DNA of 64,000 nucleotides from Clostridia bacterium. Lineage in GTDB: Bacteria > Bacillota > Clostridia > Christensenellales > Aristaeellaceae. Below, one piece after another: positions 16,826-26,449 of this stretch. The notes under the pieces were generated by a model, which saw nothing but the letters and a program-made list of their open reading frames with translations, ran no database searches and was not told where the DNA came from. The stretch's first letter is position 1. Each line of letters starts with the position of its first letter. The stretch spans positions 62,001 through 126,000 of the forward strand of contig JAFVVG010000014.1 of assembly GCA_017502305.1 (NCBI GenBank), given 5' to 3'. A program made the position numbers and the translations under genes.

Positions 16826-17932
16826 ATGCGCTACACACGTGAAGATGGCTGCCGCGCATGGCTTGCCCATGCTCAGGTACATGCGCCTGTTGTTCAGAAG
16901 ATTCTTGAGGATTTTGGTTCTGCGGAGAAGGTGTACGACCAATGCCTGAAAGAAAAGGGGCAATGCTTGAAAACCTATCTCGCCAAAGCTGAAATCGATT
17001 TTCTACTGGAAAAGGCTCAGCCGGAAGCCATGCATGAGATGATGGTGCTCATGCAAAACCATGATATGGGTATCATTGGCATGGGGGATCAGGGGTATCC
17101 TGATTCACTGCGAGTGATTCATGATCCGCCTGCGCTTCTTTTCTACCGGGGTAATCTTGATTGCCTGATGGGGAAGTGCATTGCCATCGTCGGCACGAGA
17201 AAAGCAGCGCCAAATACGCTGGAAGCAACACGCAAAATCGCCTGCGATCTGAGTAACGCAGGCGTGACGGTTATCAGCGGATTAGCCATGGGCATTGATA
17301 CCGCGGCGCATCTTGGCTGTCTGGATGGTGCATCGCCCACGGCTGCATTGCTGGGCTGCGGCATTGACATCGATTATCCTATAAACAACCATGAGCTGAA
17401 GGAGCGGATCGTGGCATCGGGCGGCGTGCTGCTCAGCGAGTATCCACCCGGCACACCGGGCATACCGTGGCACTTTCCCGTCAGAAACCGCATGATCGCC
17501 GGTCTTTCACGTGCGGTTGTGATGATGGAGGCGCAGATCCGCTCCGGTAGCATGACTACCGTGAACCATGCCCTGGAGCAAGGCAAGGACGTGTATGCCT
17601 ATCCAGGAAACATTGGCTCTGAGTGGGCTGAGGGCGCACACCAGCTCCTGCGCGAGGGTGCAACCTATTTCACCAGCGCAAGGGATATTTTGGAGGACAT
17701 GAGCTGGGAGGATGCTCCACCGACCCACAGCAGACAGGAAAAGGTGAGTCTGCCGCCCCTGAGTGATCATCAGCGCAGGATTTATGCGCTGCTTCACCAG
17801 CGGGACATGTCCTTTGATGAAATTGCTGACGCCACGGGATTCGACGCTCCGACCATTTCGGGCGAATTGACCATGCTGACCATCCTGGGGCTTGTGAAAT
17901 CATTGCCAGGCAAAATATTTGGAAAAGTATAA
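16826..17932 (+). CDS. dprA: DNA-processing protein DprA
   Basis: DprA binds single-stranded DNA and loads RecA during transformation. The Rossmann-like core is clear: CIAIVGTRKAAPNTLEATR (about 112-130), VISGLAMGIDTAAHLGCLDG, SEYPPGTPGIPWHFPVRNRM and AQIRSGSMTTVNHALEQGKD. A C-terminal winged-helix domain (about 300-365, RIYALLHQRDMSFDEIADATG) is present. The 368-residue product starts at ATG 16826 after AAGGAGGG. A hairpin sits immediately before the ribosome site. It leads the dprA-topA-trmFO-hslV-hslU run. Confidence 0.95.
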   Translation: MRYTREDGCRAWLAHAQVHAPVVQKILEDFGSAEKVYDQCLKEKGQCLKTYLAKAEIDFLLEKAQPEAMHEMMVLMQNHDMGIIGMGDQGYPDSLRVIHDPPALLFYRGNLDCLMGKCIAIVGTRKAAPNTLEATRKIACDLSNAGVTVISGLAMGIDTAAHLGCLDGASPTAALLGCGIDIDYPINNHELKERIVASGGVLLSEYPPGTPGIPWHFPVRNRMIAGLSRAVVMMEAQIRSGSMTTVNHALEQGKDVYAYPGNIGSEWAEGAHQLLREGATYFTSARDILEDMSWEDAPPTHSRQEKVSLPPLSDHQRRIYALLHQRDMSFDEIADATGFDAPTISGELTMLTILGLVKSLPGKIFGKV

Positions 17933-17960
17933 ATGAAATGATAACGGAGGCATAGCTGAA

Positions 17961-20087
17961 ATGGCTGCAACCAAGCAAAAACTGATTATCGTGGAGTCTC
18001 CCGCCAAAGCACGGACCATCAGCAAGTTCCTGGGCAAGGGATACAAGGTAGAAGCTTCCCAGGGTCATGTGTGCGACCTGCCCAAATCGCAGATCGGTGT
18101 GGATCCTGAAAACGACTTTGAACTCAAGTATATTACCATCCGCGGACGCGGCGATATCCTGACCAAAATCCGCAAGGAAGCCAAGAATGCTTCTCAGATT
18201 TACCTCGCAACTGACCCGGATCGTGAAGGTGAAGCTATTTCCTGGCATCTTTCGAAGGTCCTGGGCATGGATACCACCAAGCCCTGCCGCATTGAATTCC
18301 ACGAGGTCACCAAGAAGGCTATCCAGCAGGCGTTGAAATCTCCCCGCATGCTGGATATGGACCGTGTGGACGCACAGCAGGCCCGCCGCGTCCTGGACCG
18401 CTTGGTAGGCTATAAAATCAGCCCGCTGCTTTGGGCAAAGGTTAAGAAAGGTCTTTCCGCCGGACGTGTGCAGTCTGTCGCTACACGCATGGTGGTCATG
18501 CGTGAGCAGGACATTGAGTCCTTTATCCCTGAAGAATACTGGGACGTCGTGGCCAAGGCGCAGCTGCCCCAGGCCAGGGGAAAGAAGGCTTTCTTCAACG
18601 CCCGGCTGAACACGCTGGACGGCCAGAAAGCATCCATCAGCAATGCCGATCAGGCTGCTGAGGCCGTGCGGCGCATCGAGAAGGCTCATTTTGCCGTGAC
18701 CGCCGTCAAGCTTGGCGAAAAACGCAAGCAGCCTGCCGCTCCCTTTACTACCTCCAGCCTGCAACAGGAAGCCAGCCGCAAGCTGGGCTTCACCACCGCA
18801 AAAACCATGCAGGTGGTTCAGCAGCTCTATGAAGGCGTTGACCTGGAGGGTGAAGGCACCCAGGGTATCGTCAGCTATATCCGTACTGACTCCGTGCGCA
18901 TTAGCGAAGAGGCCATGGCATCTCTTCGGGCTTATATTCCCGAGCGCTTCGGCCAGGAGTTCCTGCCTGAGAATCCCATTGAATACAAGGGCAAGAAGAA
19001 TGCTCAGGATGCCCATGAAGCCATCCGTCCCACGGATGTGCGCCGTACGCCTGAGGCTATCAAGGGCTCCCTGACAAAGGAGCAATATAACCTGTATCGC
19101 TTGATCTACAACCGTTTCCTGGCCAGCCAGATGATGCCTGCCGTGTACGAAACCATGACCGCTGACATCTGCGGTGAGGGCGTTGGGCTGCGCTTCTATG
19201 GCGAGCACAAGAAATTTGCCGGTTTTACCTCGGTTTATGAAGAAAGCGTTGACGACGCGGAAGCCTCCAGCGAAGTTACTTTGCCTGCGCTGAAGGAGGG
19301 CGACGCCGTGGCCATCGGTGAGGTGGAAAGCGAGCAGCATTTCACCCAGCCCCCGAGCCGCTATACCGAAGCCTCTCTGGTCCGGGCCCTGGATGAGAAG
19401 GGCATTGGCCGCCCCTCTACCTACGCGCCCACCATTACCACCATTATCTCCCGTGGATATGTGAGCCGCGAGAAAAAGCGCCTTTATCCTACGGAGCTGG
19501 GCCGGATGATCACCGCCATGATGGAGGAGTATTTCACCGATATCGTGGATACCGAATTCACTGCCGATCTGGAGGAGCGCCTGGACGCCGTGGAAGAGGG
19601 AAGTGTGAACTGGAAGCAGATTCTGCGTGATTTCTATCCTTCCTTTGCCGAGACCCTGCGCGTGGCCGAGCAGCAGATCGAAAAAGTGGAAGTTAAGGAC
19701 GAGCCCAGCGATATGCCCTGCGACAAGTGTGGCGCCATGATGGTTTATAAGATGGGCCGCTTTGGCCGCTTCCTGGCTTGCCCCAATTTTCCGGATTGCC
19801 GCAATACCAAGGCTATTCTGAACTACATTGCCGCGCCCTGCCCGGTTTGCGGCGGCCGCCTGATGGAAAAAACCAGCCGCAAGAACCGCAAGTTCTATGG
19901 CTGTGAGCATTATCCCGAGTGCGAGTTTGTCAGCTGGGAAATGCCCGTGGTGGATAAGTGTCCCCAGTGCGGCGGTTACATGGTGGAAAAACGCGGCCGC
20001 AAGGGCGATGTGTGGCACCTGTGCGCCAACGAGACCTGCCGCTGTCGTGTGGAAGTGAAGCAGGAAGAGGAGACGGAGGAAGAATAA
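17961..20087 (+). CDS. topA: DNA topoisomerase I
   Basis: This type IA topoisomerase relaxes negative supercoils. The TOPRIM domain opens with [19 protein letters not shown], and [13 protein letters not shown] holds the metal-binding acidic residues. The catalytic tyrosine lies in [14 protein letters not shown] (Tyr306). The C-terminus has three four-cysteine zinc ribbons (CDKCG...CPNFPDC, CPVCGG...CEHYPEC, CPQCGG...CANETC). At 708 residues it is full length. Its TAA overlaps the trmFO ATG by one base, so the two are coupled, as in the Bacillus topA-trmFO order. Confidence 0.97.
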   Translation: MAATKQKLIIVESPAKARTISKFLGKGYKVEASQGHVCDLPKSQIGVDPENDFELKYITIRGRGDILTKIRKEAKNASQIYLATDPDREGEAISWHLSKVLGMDTTKPCRIEFHEVTKKAIQQALKSPRMLDMDRVDAQQARRVLDRLVGYKISPLLWAKVKKGLSAGRVQSVATRMVVMREQDIESFIPEEYWDVVAKAQLPQARGKKAFFNARLNTLDGQKASISNADQAAEAVRRIEKAHFAVTAVKLGEKRKQPAAPFTTSSLQQEASRKLGFTTAKTMQVVQQLYEGVDLEGEGTQGIVSYIRTDSVRISEEAMASLRAYIPERFGQEFLPENPIEYKGKKNAQDAHEAIRPTDVRRTPEAIKGSLTKEQYNLYRLIYNRFLASQMMPAVYETMTADICGEGVGLRFYGEHKKFAGFTSVYEESVDDAEASSEVTLPALKEGDAVAIGEVESEQHFTQPPSRYTEASLVRALDEKGIGRPSTYAPTITTIISRGYVSREKKRLYPTELGRMITAMMEEYFTDIVDTEFTADLEERLDAVEEGSVNWKQILRDFYPSFAETLRVAEQQIEKVEVKDEPSDMPCDKCGAMMVYKMGRFGRFLACPNFPDCRNTKAILNYIAAPCPVCGGRLMEKTSRKNRKFYGCEHYPECEFVSWEMPVVDKCPQCGGYMVEKRGRKGDVWHLCANETCRCRVEVKQEEETEEE

Positions 20088-21424
20088 TGCCCGATTTGCA
20101 CGCAACAGTAGTGGGCGCAGGGCTCGCCGGAACAGAATCCGCATGGCAGCTGGCGAAACATGGGATTCACGTTACCCTGATCGAGATGAAACCGGAGAAG
20201 ATGTCGCCTGCCCATCACTCGCCGCTGATGGCAGAACTTGTTTGCTCCAACAGCCTGCGTTCCGACCGACTCACCAATGCAGTAGGCCTTTTGAAGGAAG
20301 AAATGCGGATGCTGGATTCCCTGGTGATGAAGGCGGCAGAGGTGGCGCGTGTTCCTGCCGGCGGCGCGCTGGCGGTGGACCGTGATACATTCTCCGGTTA
20401 TATCACCAAGGCATTGACGGAGCATCCGCTGATTACCGTAGAGAGCAAAGAGGTCACAGAGATTCCTGACGGTCCTGTGATTATTGCTACAGGCCCCCTG
20501 ACATCCGATGCCATGAGCGAAGCCATTTCCGCTTTGCCTGGCCTTGACACGCTGAACTTCTATGACGCTGCGGCGCCTATTGTGACGCTCGAATCGCTGA
20601 ATATGGAGCGGATTTTCCGTCAATCCAGATATGATAGGGGAGACGATTATCTCAACTGCCCCATGACAGAGGCAGAATACAACGCCTTTGTGGATGCCCT
20701 TCTGGCCGCCGAAACCGCGGAAATTCACGGTTTTGAGGAAAAGAAGGTTTTTGAGGGCTGCATGCCGGTGGAATCCATGGCTCGCCGTGGGCGAATGGTG
20801 CTTGCCTTTGGCCCAATGAAGCCCGTGGGGTTGAAGGATCCCCGCACGGGGAAGGAAGCTTATGCGGTTGTACAGCTCCGCCAGGACAACGAAGCCGGTA
20901 CGCTGTATAACCTGGTTGGCTTCCAGACGAGGCTGAAGTTTCCGGAGCAACGCCGTGTGTTTGGCATGATTCCCGGCCTGGAAAACGCCTCTTACGCCCG
21001 CTATGGCGTGATGCACCGCAATACCTTCCTGAATTCTCCCGGCTTTCTGAATGCGCATTTCGAAATGATCAACAGACCGCAATGCTATTTTGCCGGTCAG
21101 ATGACCGGTGTGGAAGGCTATGTAGAGAGCGCAGCAAGCGGACTGCTTTGCGGTCTTTCCCTGGGCCGCGATCTGCTCGGCCTTGGGACAGTAGAGTTTC
21201 CCGGCATCACCGCCATGGGTGCTATGGGCCGGTATGTTTCCACGCCCAACAAGAACTTCCAGCCCATGAACTGCTCCTTTGGCCTGATCGATGGCCTGGT
21301 GGTGGATAAGCAGCACAAGAAAATCCGCAATAAACAACAGCGATATGAAATCATTTCCGAGCGTTCGCTACAGTTTATGCGGGATTGGATCAAGGAAAAT
21401 ATGGTTTCAGACTTGGATTCATGA
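20087..21424 (+). CDS. trmFO: FADH2/folate-dependent tRNA (uracil-54-C5) methyltransferase
   Basis: TrmFO makes ribothymidine at position 54 of tRNA using methylene-THF and FAD. The FAD-binding motif [19 protein letters not shown] is at the N-terminus, followed by [20 protein letters not shown], a strong family signature. Later come [36 protein letters not shown] and [10 protein letters not shown]. The length is 445 residues. The start ATG overlaps the topA stop; a longer in-frame extension lies wholly inside topA and is rejected. Unlike Bacillus, no xerC/codV gene follows; hslV comes next after 62 bases. Confidence 0.96.
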   Translation: MPDLHATVVGAGLAGTESAWQLAKHGIHVTLIEMKPEKMSPAHHSPLMAELVCSNSLRSDRLTNAVGLLKEEMRMLDSLVMKAAEVARVPAGGALAVDRDTFSGYITKALTEHPLITVESKEVTEIPDGPVIIATGPLTSDAMSEAISALPGLDTLNFYDAAAPIVTLESLNMERIFRQSRYDRGDDYLNCPMTEAEYNAFVDALLAAETAEIHGFEEKKVFEGCMPVESMARRGRMVLAFGPMKPVGLKDPRTGKEAYAVVQLRQDNEAGTLYNLVGFQTRLKFPEQRRVFGMIPGLENASYARYGVMHRNTFLNSPGFLNAHFEMINRPQCYFAGQMTGVEGYVESAASGLLCGLSLGRDLLGLGTVEFPGITAMGAMGRYVSTPNKNFQPMNCSFGLIDGLVVDKQHKKIRNKQQRYEIISERSLQFMRDWIKENMVSDLDS

Positions 21425-21486
21425 TTTGTTCATATTGATGTGATAGTATAACAGTGGTTCCTGAATTCAATCCGGAGGAATAACAC

Positions 21487-22026
21487 ATGAGCAGTCCTTT
21501 CAGAGGCACCACCATCTGCGGCGTGAAGCGTAACGGCTCCATCGCCATTGCCGGCGACGGCCAGGTCACGATGGGGGAGAAAACCGTATTCAAATCCCAT
21601 GCGCATAAGGTGCGCCGCATTTATAACGGCGAGGTGCTTGTTGGCTTTGCCGGCAGCACGTCCGATGCCTTTACCCTGTGCGAGATGTTTGAGGAGAAGC
21701 TGACCCAATGCGGCGGCAACCTGGAACGCGCGGCGGTAGCCATGGCACAGAACTGGCGGGGCAATCAGACCATGCGGCAGCTGGAATCTCTGATGATCAT
21801 TGCCAACAAGGAGACCATGCTGATTCTCAGCGGTACAGGCGATGTGATTGAGCCTGACGACGGCGTGGCAGCTATCGGCTCCGGCGGCAATTATGCGCTG
21901 GCCGCAGCCCGGGCGCTGGTAGAAAACACTGAGCTGCCTGCACGTGAAATCGCGGAAAAGGCGCTGCATATTGCCGCGTCCATCTGTGTGTTTACAAACG
22001 ATAATATTATTGTGGATGAAGCGTAA
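21487..22026 (+). CDS. hslV: ATP-dependent protease peptidase subunit HslV (ClpQ)
   Basis: HslV is the proteasome-like peptidase that pairs with HslU. The start MSSPFRG is followed by [20 protein letters not shown]. The first Thr would be the N-terminal nucleophile after removal of a short propeptide, so this is a threonine protease, not the N-terminal-serine form of Bacillus ClpQ. The [14 protein letters not shown] segment is also typical. The product is 179 residues. It is followed after 12 bases by hslU. Confidence 0.96.
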   Translation: MSSPFRGTTICGVKRNGSIAIAGDGQVTMGEKTVFKSHAHKVRRIYNGEVLVGFAGSTSDAFTLCEMFEEKLTQCGGNLERAAVAMAQNWRGNQTMRQLESLMIIANKETMLILSGTGDVIEPDDGVAAIGSGGNYALAAARALVENTELPAREIAEKALHIAASICVFTNDNIIVDEA

Positions 22027-22038
22027 GGAGGCGATCAC

Positions 22039-23403
22039 ATGGCAGAACTGACGCCCCGTCAAATTGTGCGGGAGCTTGACCGGTATATTATCGGCCAGGA
22101 TGAAGCGAAGAAATCCGTGGCCATCGCCCTGCGCAACCGGTATCGCCGCTCGAAGGTAGACGAAGCCATGCGGGATGAAATCAGCCCTAAAAATATTCTG
22201 ATGATCGGCCCCACCGGCGTAGGCAAAACCGAGATTGCCCGCCGCCTGGCCAAGCTCGTTGGCGCACCGTTTATCAAGGTGGAAGCCACCAAGTTTACCG
22301 AGGTTGGCTATGTGGGCCGTGATGTGGAGAGCATTGTGCGTGACCTGGTGGAAAACGCCATTCGCATGGTGAAGGACGAGCACATCAAGCGCGTGCAGCC
22401 CCGGGCTCAGGTGCTGGCAGAGGATAAGCTGGTCTCGCTGATGGTACATCCGCCCAAGAAGCAGGCTGGCAATCCTCTTGATTTCCTGCTGGGTAAAAAG
22501 CAGGAAGAACAGCCCAGCCAGGAAGAACAGCAGAAACTTTCCGGCAAGCGCGAGGAGCTTCGCCAGCAGCTGATGCGTGGTGAACTGGAGGAGCATGAAC
22601 TGGAGATCGAGGTAGAGGAGGTCGCGCCCTCGCTGGAGGTGGGCGGCAACTCCATCAGCATTGGCGATATGATGGGCAATATGATGCCCAAGAAGACCAA
22701 GATCCGCCGTGTGAAGGTAAAGGAAGCCCGCAGGATCCTCATGCAGGAGGAATCCGACAAGCTGATCGACCAGGACGCTGTGCAGGAGGAAGCAATCCAG
22801 CGGGCAGAGCAGCACGGTATCGTCTTCATTGACGAGATCGACAAGATCGCCGGGCACCGCGCCGGCAGCGGCCCGGATGTAAGCCGTGAAGGCGTTCAGC
22901 GGGACATTCTGCCCATTGTGGAAGGCAGCACAGTCAACACCAAGTATGGCCCGGTGAAAACCGACTACATGCTGTTCATCGCCGCCGGCGCCTTCCATGT
23001 GGCCAAGGTCAGTGACCTGATTCCTGAGCTTCAGGGCCGTTTCCCGGTGCATGTTCAGCTCAAGAGCCTGACACGGGAGGACTTCCAGCGTATTCTGACC
23101 CAGCCCGACAACGCTTTGACCCTGCAGTATAAGGCGTTGTTGGCTGTTGATAAGGTTATGCTTACCTTTGAGGACAGCGCCATCGAGGCCATTGCTGAAG
23201 CTGCTTACACCGCCAACGAGACTGCTGAGGACATCGGCGCCCGTCGCCTGCACGCTGTGTTTGAGCAGCTGCTGGAGGATATTTCCTTCAATGCCGGCGA
23301 TGAGGATATGCCGCCAGTGGAGCTGAAAATCAACGGTGATTACGTTCGCCAGCACCTGCACGGCGAAAACAGACCCCAGGATATGAAACGCTATATCCTG
23401 TGA
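22039..23403 (+). CDS. hslU: ATP-dependent protease ATPase subunit HslU (ClpY)
   Basis: HslU is the AAA+ unfoldase for HslV. It has Walker [18 protein letters not shown] (about 57-73), the pore motif [10 protein letters not shown], a variable intermediate I-domain (about 130-230), and Walker [13 protein letters not shown] followed by the [16 protein letters not shown] signature. The C-terminal end RYIL is what docks into HslV. Length is 454 residues. The ATG is preceded by AAGGAGG. It ends the dprA-to-hslU run, with a terminator 14 bases downstream. codY, which follows in Bacillus, is absent. Confidence 0.97.
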   Translation: MAELTPRQIVRELDRYIIGQDEAKKSVAIALRNRYRRSKVDEAMRDEISPKNILMIGPTGVGKTEIARRLAKLVGAPFIKVEATKFTEVGYVGRDVESIVRDLVENAIRMVKDEHIKRVQPRAQVLAEDKLVSLMVHPPKKQAGNPLDFLLGKKQEEQPSQEEQQKLSGKREELRQQLMRGELEEHELEIEVEEVAPSLEVGGNSISIGDMMGNMMPKKTKIRRVKVKEARRILMQEESDKLIDQDAVQEEAIQRAEQHGIVFIDEIDKIAGHRAGSGPDVSREGVQRDILPIVEGSTVNTKYGPVKTDYMLFIAAGAFHVAKVSDLIPELQGRFPVHVQLKSLTREDFQRILTQPDNALTLQYKALLAVDKVMLTFEDSAIEAIAEAAYTANETAEDIGARRLHAVFEQLLEDISFNAGDEDMPPVELKINGDYVRQHLHGENRPQDMKRYIL

Positions 23404-23416
23404 TATTTACAAATTT

Positions 23417-23459
23417 ACCCGCCAGTTATAGTGGAAAACACTATGCAGGCGGGTTTTTT
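23417..23459 (+). terminator. Intrinsic terminator after hslU
   Basis: Nested stem: ACCCGCC (23417-23423) with GGCGGGT (23448-23454), and inner ATAGTG (23428-23433) with CACTAT (23439-23444), followed by a T run. An extended -10-like TGCTATAAT at 23461-23469 right after it may start proC transcription. Confidence 0.9.
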
Positions 23460-23501
23460 CGTGCTATAATATGGGCAATATGATGCTTGGAGGGATTCTG
23501 A

Positions 23502-24308
23502 ATGAGAAGGCTTGGTTTGATCGGCGCAGGCAATATGGGCAGCGCTATCCTGCGTGGTATGCTGGACGCAAATTACATCAAGCCCAGTCAGGTGGTGGTG
23601 TGCGACAGCAGCCGTCGCCGCATGGAAGAACTCTCCGAGGAGATTCCCAGCGCCACTTATTGCGATTCTGCCATTGATCTGGTAGAACAAAGTGATATGA
23701 TCATCCTGGCGGTGAAGCCACATTTCATCCAGGGTGTGCTGGATGAAGTTCGTGAGGCCCTGGATGGCAAGGCCATCATCAGCATTGCCGCCGGCTGGAC
23801 GGTATCTATGCTTGCGGAAGCACTTGCGGGCACCACAGCGACATATCTTCGTGTAATGCCCAATACGCCCGCCATGGTAGGCGAGGGTATGACCGCCTTG
23901 TGCGATGATTCTACTTTCTCCAAGGATGATTTTGCCTTTGCAAAGGGCATTTTCGATGCCGTGGGACGCACGGTGATTATGCCGGAACGACTGTTCGACG
24001 GTGTGATCGCCATCAGCGGCTCCAGCCCTGCGTATGTGTTTATGATGATCGAAGCCATGGCTGACGCAGGCGTGAAGGAAGGTATTCCGCGGGCATGCGC
24101 CTACGAAATGGCTGCTCAGGCGGTGCTGGGAAGCGCACTGATGGTGCTTTCTTCCGGAACTCATCCGGCCAGCCTGAAAGATGCTGTTTGTTCTCCCGGA
24201 GGCACCACCATTGAAGCAGTGGAAGAGCTGGAGCGCAAGGGCTTCCGTGCCGCCATTATGGACGCTATGGGTGCCTGTGCGGAAAAATCCAGGAAAATGT
24301 CCAAGTAA
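23502..24308 (+). CDS. proC: Pyrroline-5-carboxylate reductase
   Basis: ProC performs the last step of proline synthesis. The NAD(P)H-binding motif LGLIGAGNMGSAILRGML starts the protein, and VKPHFIQGVLDEV and RVMPNTPAMVGEGMTAL are family signatures. The C-terminal dimerisation helix region holds the ProC pattern SPGGTTIEAVEELERKGFR. The product is 268 residues. The ATG follows TTGGAGGGATTC. rnhA follows after 15 bases, so the two are probably co-transcribed. Confidence 0.96.
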   Translation: MRRLGLIGAGNMGSAILRGMLDANYIKPSQVVVCDSSRRRMEELSEEIPSATYCDSAIDLVEQSDMIILAVKPHFIQGVLDEVREALDGKAIISIAAGWTVSMLAEALAGTTATYLRVMPNTPAMVGEGMTALCDDSTFSKDDFAFAKGIFDAVGRTVIMPERLFDGVIAISGSSPAYVFMMIEAMADAGVKEGIPRACAYEMAAQAVLGSALMVLSSGTHPASLKDAVCSPGGTTIEAVEELERKGFRAAIMDAMGACAEKSRKMSK

Positions 24309-24323
24309 AAGGGGAGTAACTCA

Positions 24324-24803
24324 ATGCAGAACACACCTCGCAAGAAGGTGAATATCTATACGGACGGAGCTTGCTCCGGCAATCCCGGACCCGGCGGCTG
24401 GGGCGCTATCCTGGAGTTTGGACCTCACCGTAAGGAGCTCAGCGGATACATGGCCGGAACCACCAACAACCGTATGGAGCTCTTTGCAGCCATCAGCGCC
24501 CTGGGCGCTTTGAAAGAACCCTGTGACGTTGATCTCTATTCCGATTCCAATTATATGGTTCAGGCCTTCAACGATCACTGGATCGACGGCTGGAAGAAGA
24601 AGGGGTGGAAAACCTCATCCGGCTCCGCGGTGGAGAATCAGGATTTGTGGTTCATCCTGCTGGCGCAAACGAAAAAGCATAACGTACGGTTTATCAAAGT
24701 GAAGGGGCACGCGGATCATCCGCAGAACAACCGCTGCGATGAGCTTGCAAGGGGAGCCATTGAGGAATACCGCCGTATCAACACACCGGCGGAGAAAGAA
24801 TAA
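24324..24803 (+). CDS. rnhA: Ribonuclease HI
   Basis: RNase HI degrades RNA in RNA/DNA hybrids. VNIYTDGACSGNPGPGGWGA carries the first catalytic Asp, NRMELFAAISAL the Glu, LYSDSNYMVQAF the second Asp, and KGHADHPQNNRCDELA the last Asp/His region. The 159-residue product is full length. With rnhB at 9975 the window encodes both RNase H types. The intergenic gap downstream holds the palindrome at 24867-24900. Confidence 0.96.
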   Translation: MQNTPRKKVNIYTDGACSGNPGPGGWGAILEFGPHRKELSGYMAGTTNNRMELFAAISALGALKEPCDVDLYSDSNYMVQAFNDHWIDGWKKKGWKTSSGSAVENQDLWFILLAQTKKHNVRFIKVKGHADHPQNNRCDELARGAIEEYRRINTPAEKE

Positions 24804-24866
24804 ATCGTCAAATACATTCATCCGGGCAGGTGACCTACGCTTGTCCGGTTATACATATTCTTCTGC

Positions 24867-24900
24867 AACTATTCGCTAAACCATAGTTTTACGAATAGTT
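24867..24900. promoter_or_regulatory. Dif-like 34-bp palindrome upstream of a Xer-type recombinase
   Basis: AACTATTCG (24867-24875) and CGAATAGTT (24892-24900) are perfect inverted arms. Allowing two mismatches the arms extend to 15 bases each around a central CATA. The site lies 33 bases before the recombinase GTG. Size and layout fit a tyrosine-recombinase core site; an autoregulatory operator is the main alternative. Confidence 0.5.
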
Positions 24901-24932
24901 TTATGCGTAAAAAATGGAAAGGAGGACGTCCT

Positions 24933-26072
24933 GTGGCTGATCAGTCTTATCGTGAGCAAATTGATGCCAAGCGCATTCTGCAGATTCGTTCCATCACACG
25001 CGAGCTTCCCCAGGCCTGTTCCGACTTCCTGCGCAGCATTGCAGTGACAACCGGTTCCTTTACACGCCTGGCCTATGCCATTGATCTGCGTACATTCTTC
25101 CATTTTCTCCAGTCGGAACGTGTCGCGTTTTCAGACAAGCATTTGACCATTTGGTCGGATGAAGACCTCTCCCGCGTGTCTCAGAGCGATCTGACGGCAT
25201 ATATCGAATACCTGACTTATTATTTCAAGTCTGATGACGAATCTGATGGACAGCCTGGCAAGGCGCTGGTCAACCACGACCTGGCCATCAAGCGCAAACT
25301 TTGCTCCATTCGATCTTTCTATGATTATCTTTTCAAGAATCACCGTGTACCTTCAAACGTGACGTTGCTTGTTCCGCTACCAAAGATTCACGAGAAACCG
25401 ATTCTTCGGCTGAACCGTGATGAAATGATCAGAATGCTGAATCAGGCTGAAACCGGCGAAGGAATGACGGATGGTCAGAAACGCTACCAGAAACTGACAG
25501 CAAAACGGGATTATGCCATGCTTTCGCTGTTCCTGGGAACAGGCATTCGTGTTTCGGAGTGCGTTGGGATCAATTTGTCTGACATTAATATGGAAGAAAA
25601 TGCCTTTTTGGTCACCAGAAAGGGCGGAAATCAGGTTGTTTTGTATTTTCCGGCCGAAGTTGCGACCGCTTTGGGCGAATATATTGAAGAACGCACAAAA
25701 ATAGACACCCTTCCAGGTCATGAGGATGCCTTGTTTTTGTCCCTGCAAAAGCGGAGAATCACTCAGCGTGCTGTGCAGAATCTTGTGAAAAAATACGCGA
25801 TGACAGCGGCGCCTCTGAAACCAAAGATCAGCCCTCATAAGCTGCGCAGCACCTTTGCAACCAATCTGTATAACGCCACGGGTGATATTTATCTGGTGGC
25901 GGACGTGTTTGGACATTCTTCGGTAGACACTACCCGCAAGCATTACGCCGACATGACGGACGCCCGCCGCCGCATGGCTGCGGAATATGTACGCCTGCCG
26001 GGCACAGATGCGGATAACGGCGACTCCCCCGACCTGAACTTTGCCAATCAGCCAGACAAGCCTGTTACTTAA
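24933..26072 (+). CDS. Tyrosine recombinase, single Xer-like
   Basis: This 379-residue site-specific recombinase has an N-terminal SAM-like DNA-binding domain (about 10-140) and a C-terminal catalytic domain. Catalytic residues are visible: Arg in GTGIRVSECVGI, His/Arg in HKLRSTFATNL, His in VFGHSSVDTTRKHY, and the terminal nucleophile Tyr in that same stretch. GTG 24933 has AAAGGAGG eight bases upstream and is preferred over ATG 24903. It resembles the single-recombinase XerS type more than phage integrases. xerC is missing from its usual place after trmFO, and no phage genes surround it, so a chromosome-dimer-resolution role is likely but inferred. Confidence 0.8.
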   Translation: MADQSYREQIDAKRILQIRSITRELPQACSDFLRSIAVTTGSFTRLAYAIDLRTFFHFLQSERVAFSDKHLTIWSDEDLSRVSQSDLTAYIEYLTYYFKSDDESDGQPGKALVNHDLAIKRKLCSIRSFYDYLFKNHRVPSNVTLLVPLPKIHEKPILRLNRDEMIRMLNQAETGEGMTDGQKRYQKLTAKRDYAMLSLFLGTGIRVSECVGINLSDINMEENAFLVTRKGGNQVVLYFPAEVATALGEYIEERTKIDTLPGHEDALFLSLQKRRITQRAVQNLVKKYAMTAAPLKPKISPHKLRSTFATNLYNATGDIYLVADVFGHSSVDTTRKHYADMTDARRRMAAEYVRLPGTDADNGDSPDLNFANQPDKPVT

Positions 26073-26321
26073 TCAACGATGATGGTGATGATGATCACAG
26101 CCGCAATCGCAATGATGTTCATGCTTGTGGCCGTGAAGTTTTGCCTCAAACTCTTCCTCCAGCTCAAAATCATCCACCATAATGGCACGATATTCTGCGT
26201 CGCTGTTCACACATTTCATGCAGTTGTCGCAAATCTTATTGGGATCCAGATCGCATCGGTCGCATTCGCCACAGCCGATGCACTCTTTTTCTTCAAGAAC
26301 ACACATTTTCTTTAAAGCCAT
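26073..26321 (-). CDS. Cys/His-rich mini-protein, probably metal-binding and LexA-controlled
   Basis: The 82-residue product begins MALKKMCVLEEKECIGCGEC and has paired cysteines (CIGCGECDRCD, then CDNCMKC), an acidic middle, and a tail rich in His and Cys (HKHEHHCDCGCD and a run of His). This looks like a zinc or FeS binding protein, but no family is recognised. The ATG at 26321 follows GGGAG. The stop abuts the convergent recombinase. Its promoter (TTGCAA-17-TAGAAT) contains a LexA-type box and is divergent to lexA, suggesting SOS control. Confidence 0.75.
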   Translation of the reverse strand: MALKKMCVLEEKECIGCGECDRCDLDPNKICDNCMKCVNSDAEYRAIMVDDFELEEEFEAKLHGHKHEHHCDCGCDHHHHHR

Positions 26322-26340
26322 TTCAATCACTCCCTTGATT

Positions 26341-26369
26341 ATTCTAACACATGTTCCCCTTTTTTGCAA
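26341..26369 (-). promoter_or_regulatory. Promoter of the Cys/His-rich gene with a LexA box in the spacer
   Basis: On the minus strand TTGCAA (26364-26369) and TAGAAT (26341-26346) are 17 bases apart. The spacer holds GGGAACATGTG, part of the box at 26346-26358. Confidence 0.7.
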
Positions 26370-26388
26370 GAAACCGGGAACATGTGTT
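26346..26388. promoter_or_regulatory. Pair of inverted LexA (SOS) boxes
   Basis: AACACATGTTCCC (26346-26358) and GGGAACATGTGTT (26376-26388) are perfect reverse complements. Each matches the Gram-positive SOS pattern GAAC-N4-GTT(C/T). One overlaps the promoter of the mini-protein gene and the other the -35 of lexA. Confidence 0.75.
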
Positions 26389-26416
26389 TGATTTTTCTTT
26401 GTGGCTATGTTATAAT
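26388..26416 (+). promoter_or_regulatory. lexA promoter
   Basis: TTGATT (26388-26393) and TATAAT (26411-26416) with a 17-base spacer, 33 bases before the lexA ATG. The -35 touches the right-hand LexA box, as expected for autorepression. Confidence 0.85.
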
Positions 26417-26449
26417 AAATGCACAATATATTGTAAAGGCGGCGAGTGT

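Noticed and set aside
24824..24852. CCGGGCA...TGTCCGG hairpin after rnhA as a terminator
   Set aside because: The stem is short and imperfect with a long loop and no T run follows.
24933..26072. The tyrosine recombinase as part of an integrated mobile element or prophage
   Set aside because: No phage, conjugation or cargo genes, no direct-repeat attachment ends, and no shift in composition; the neighbours are rnhA, lexA and other core genes.
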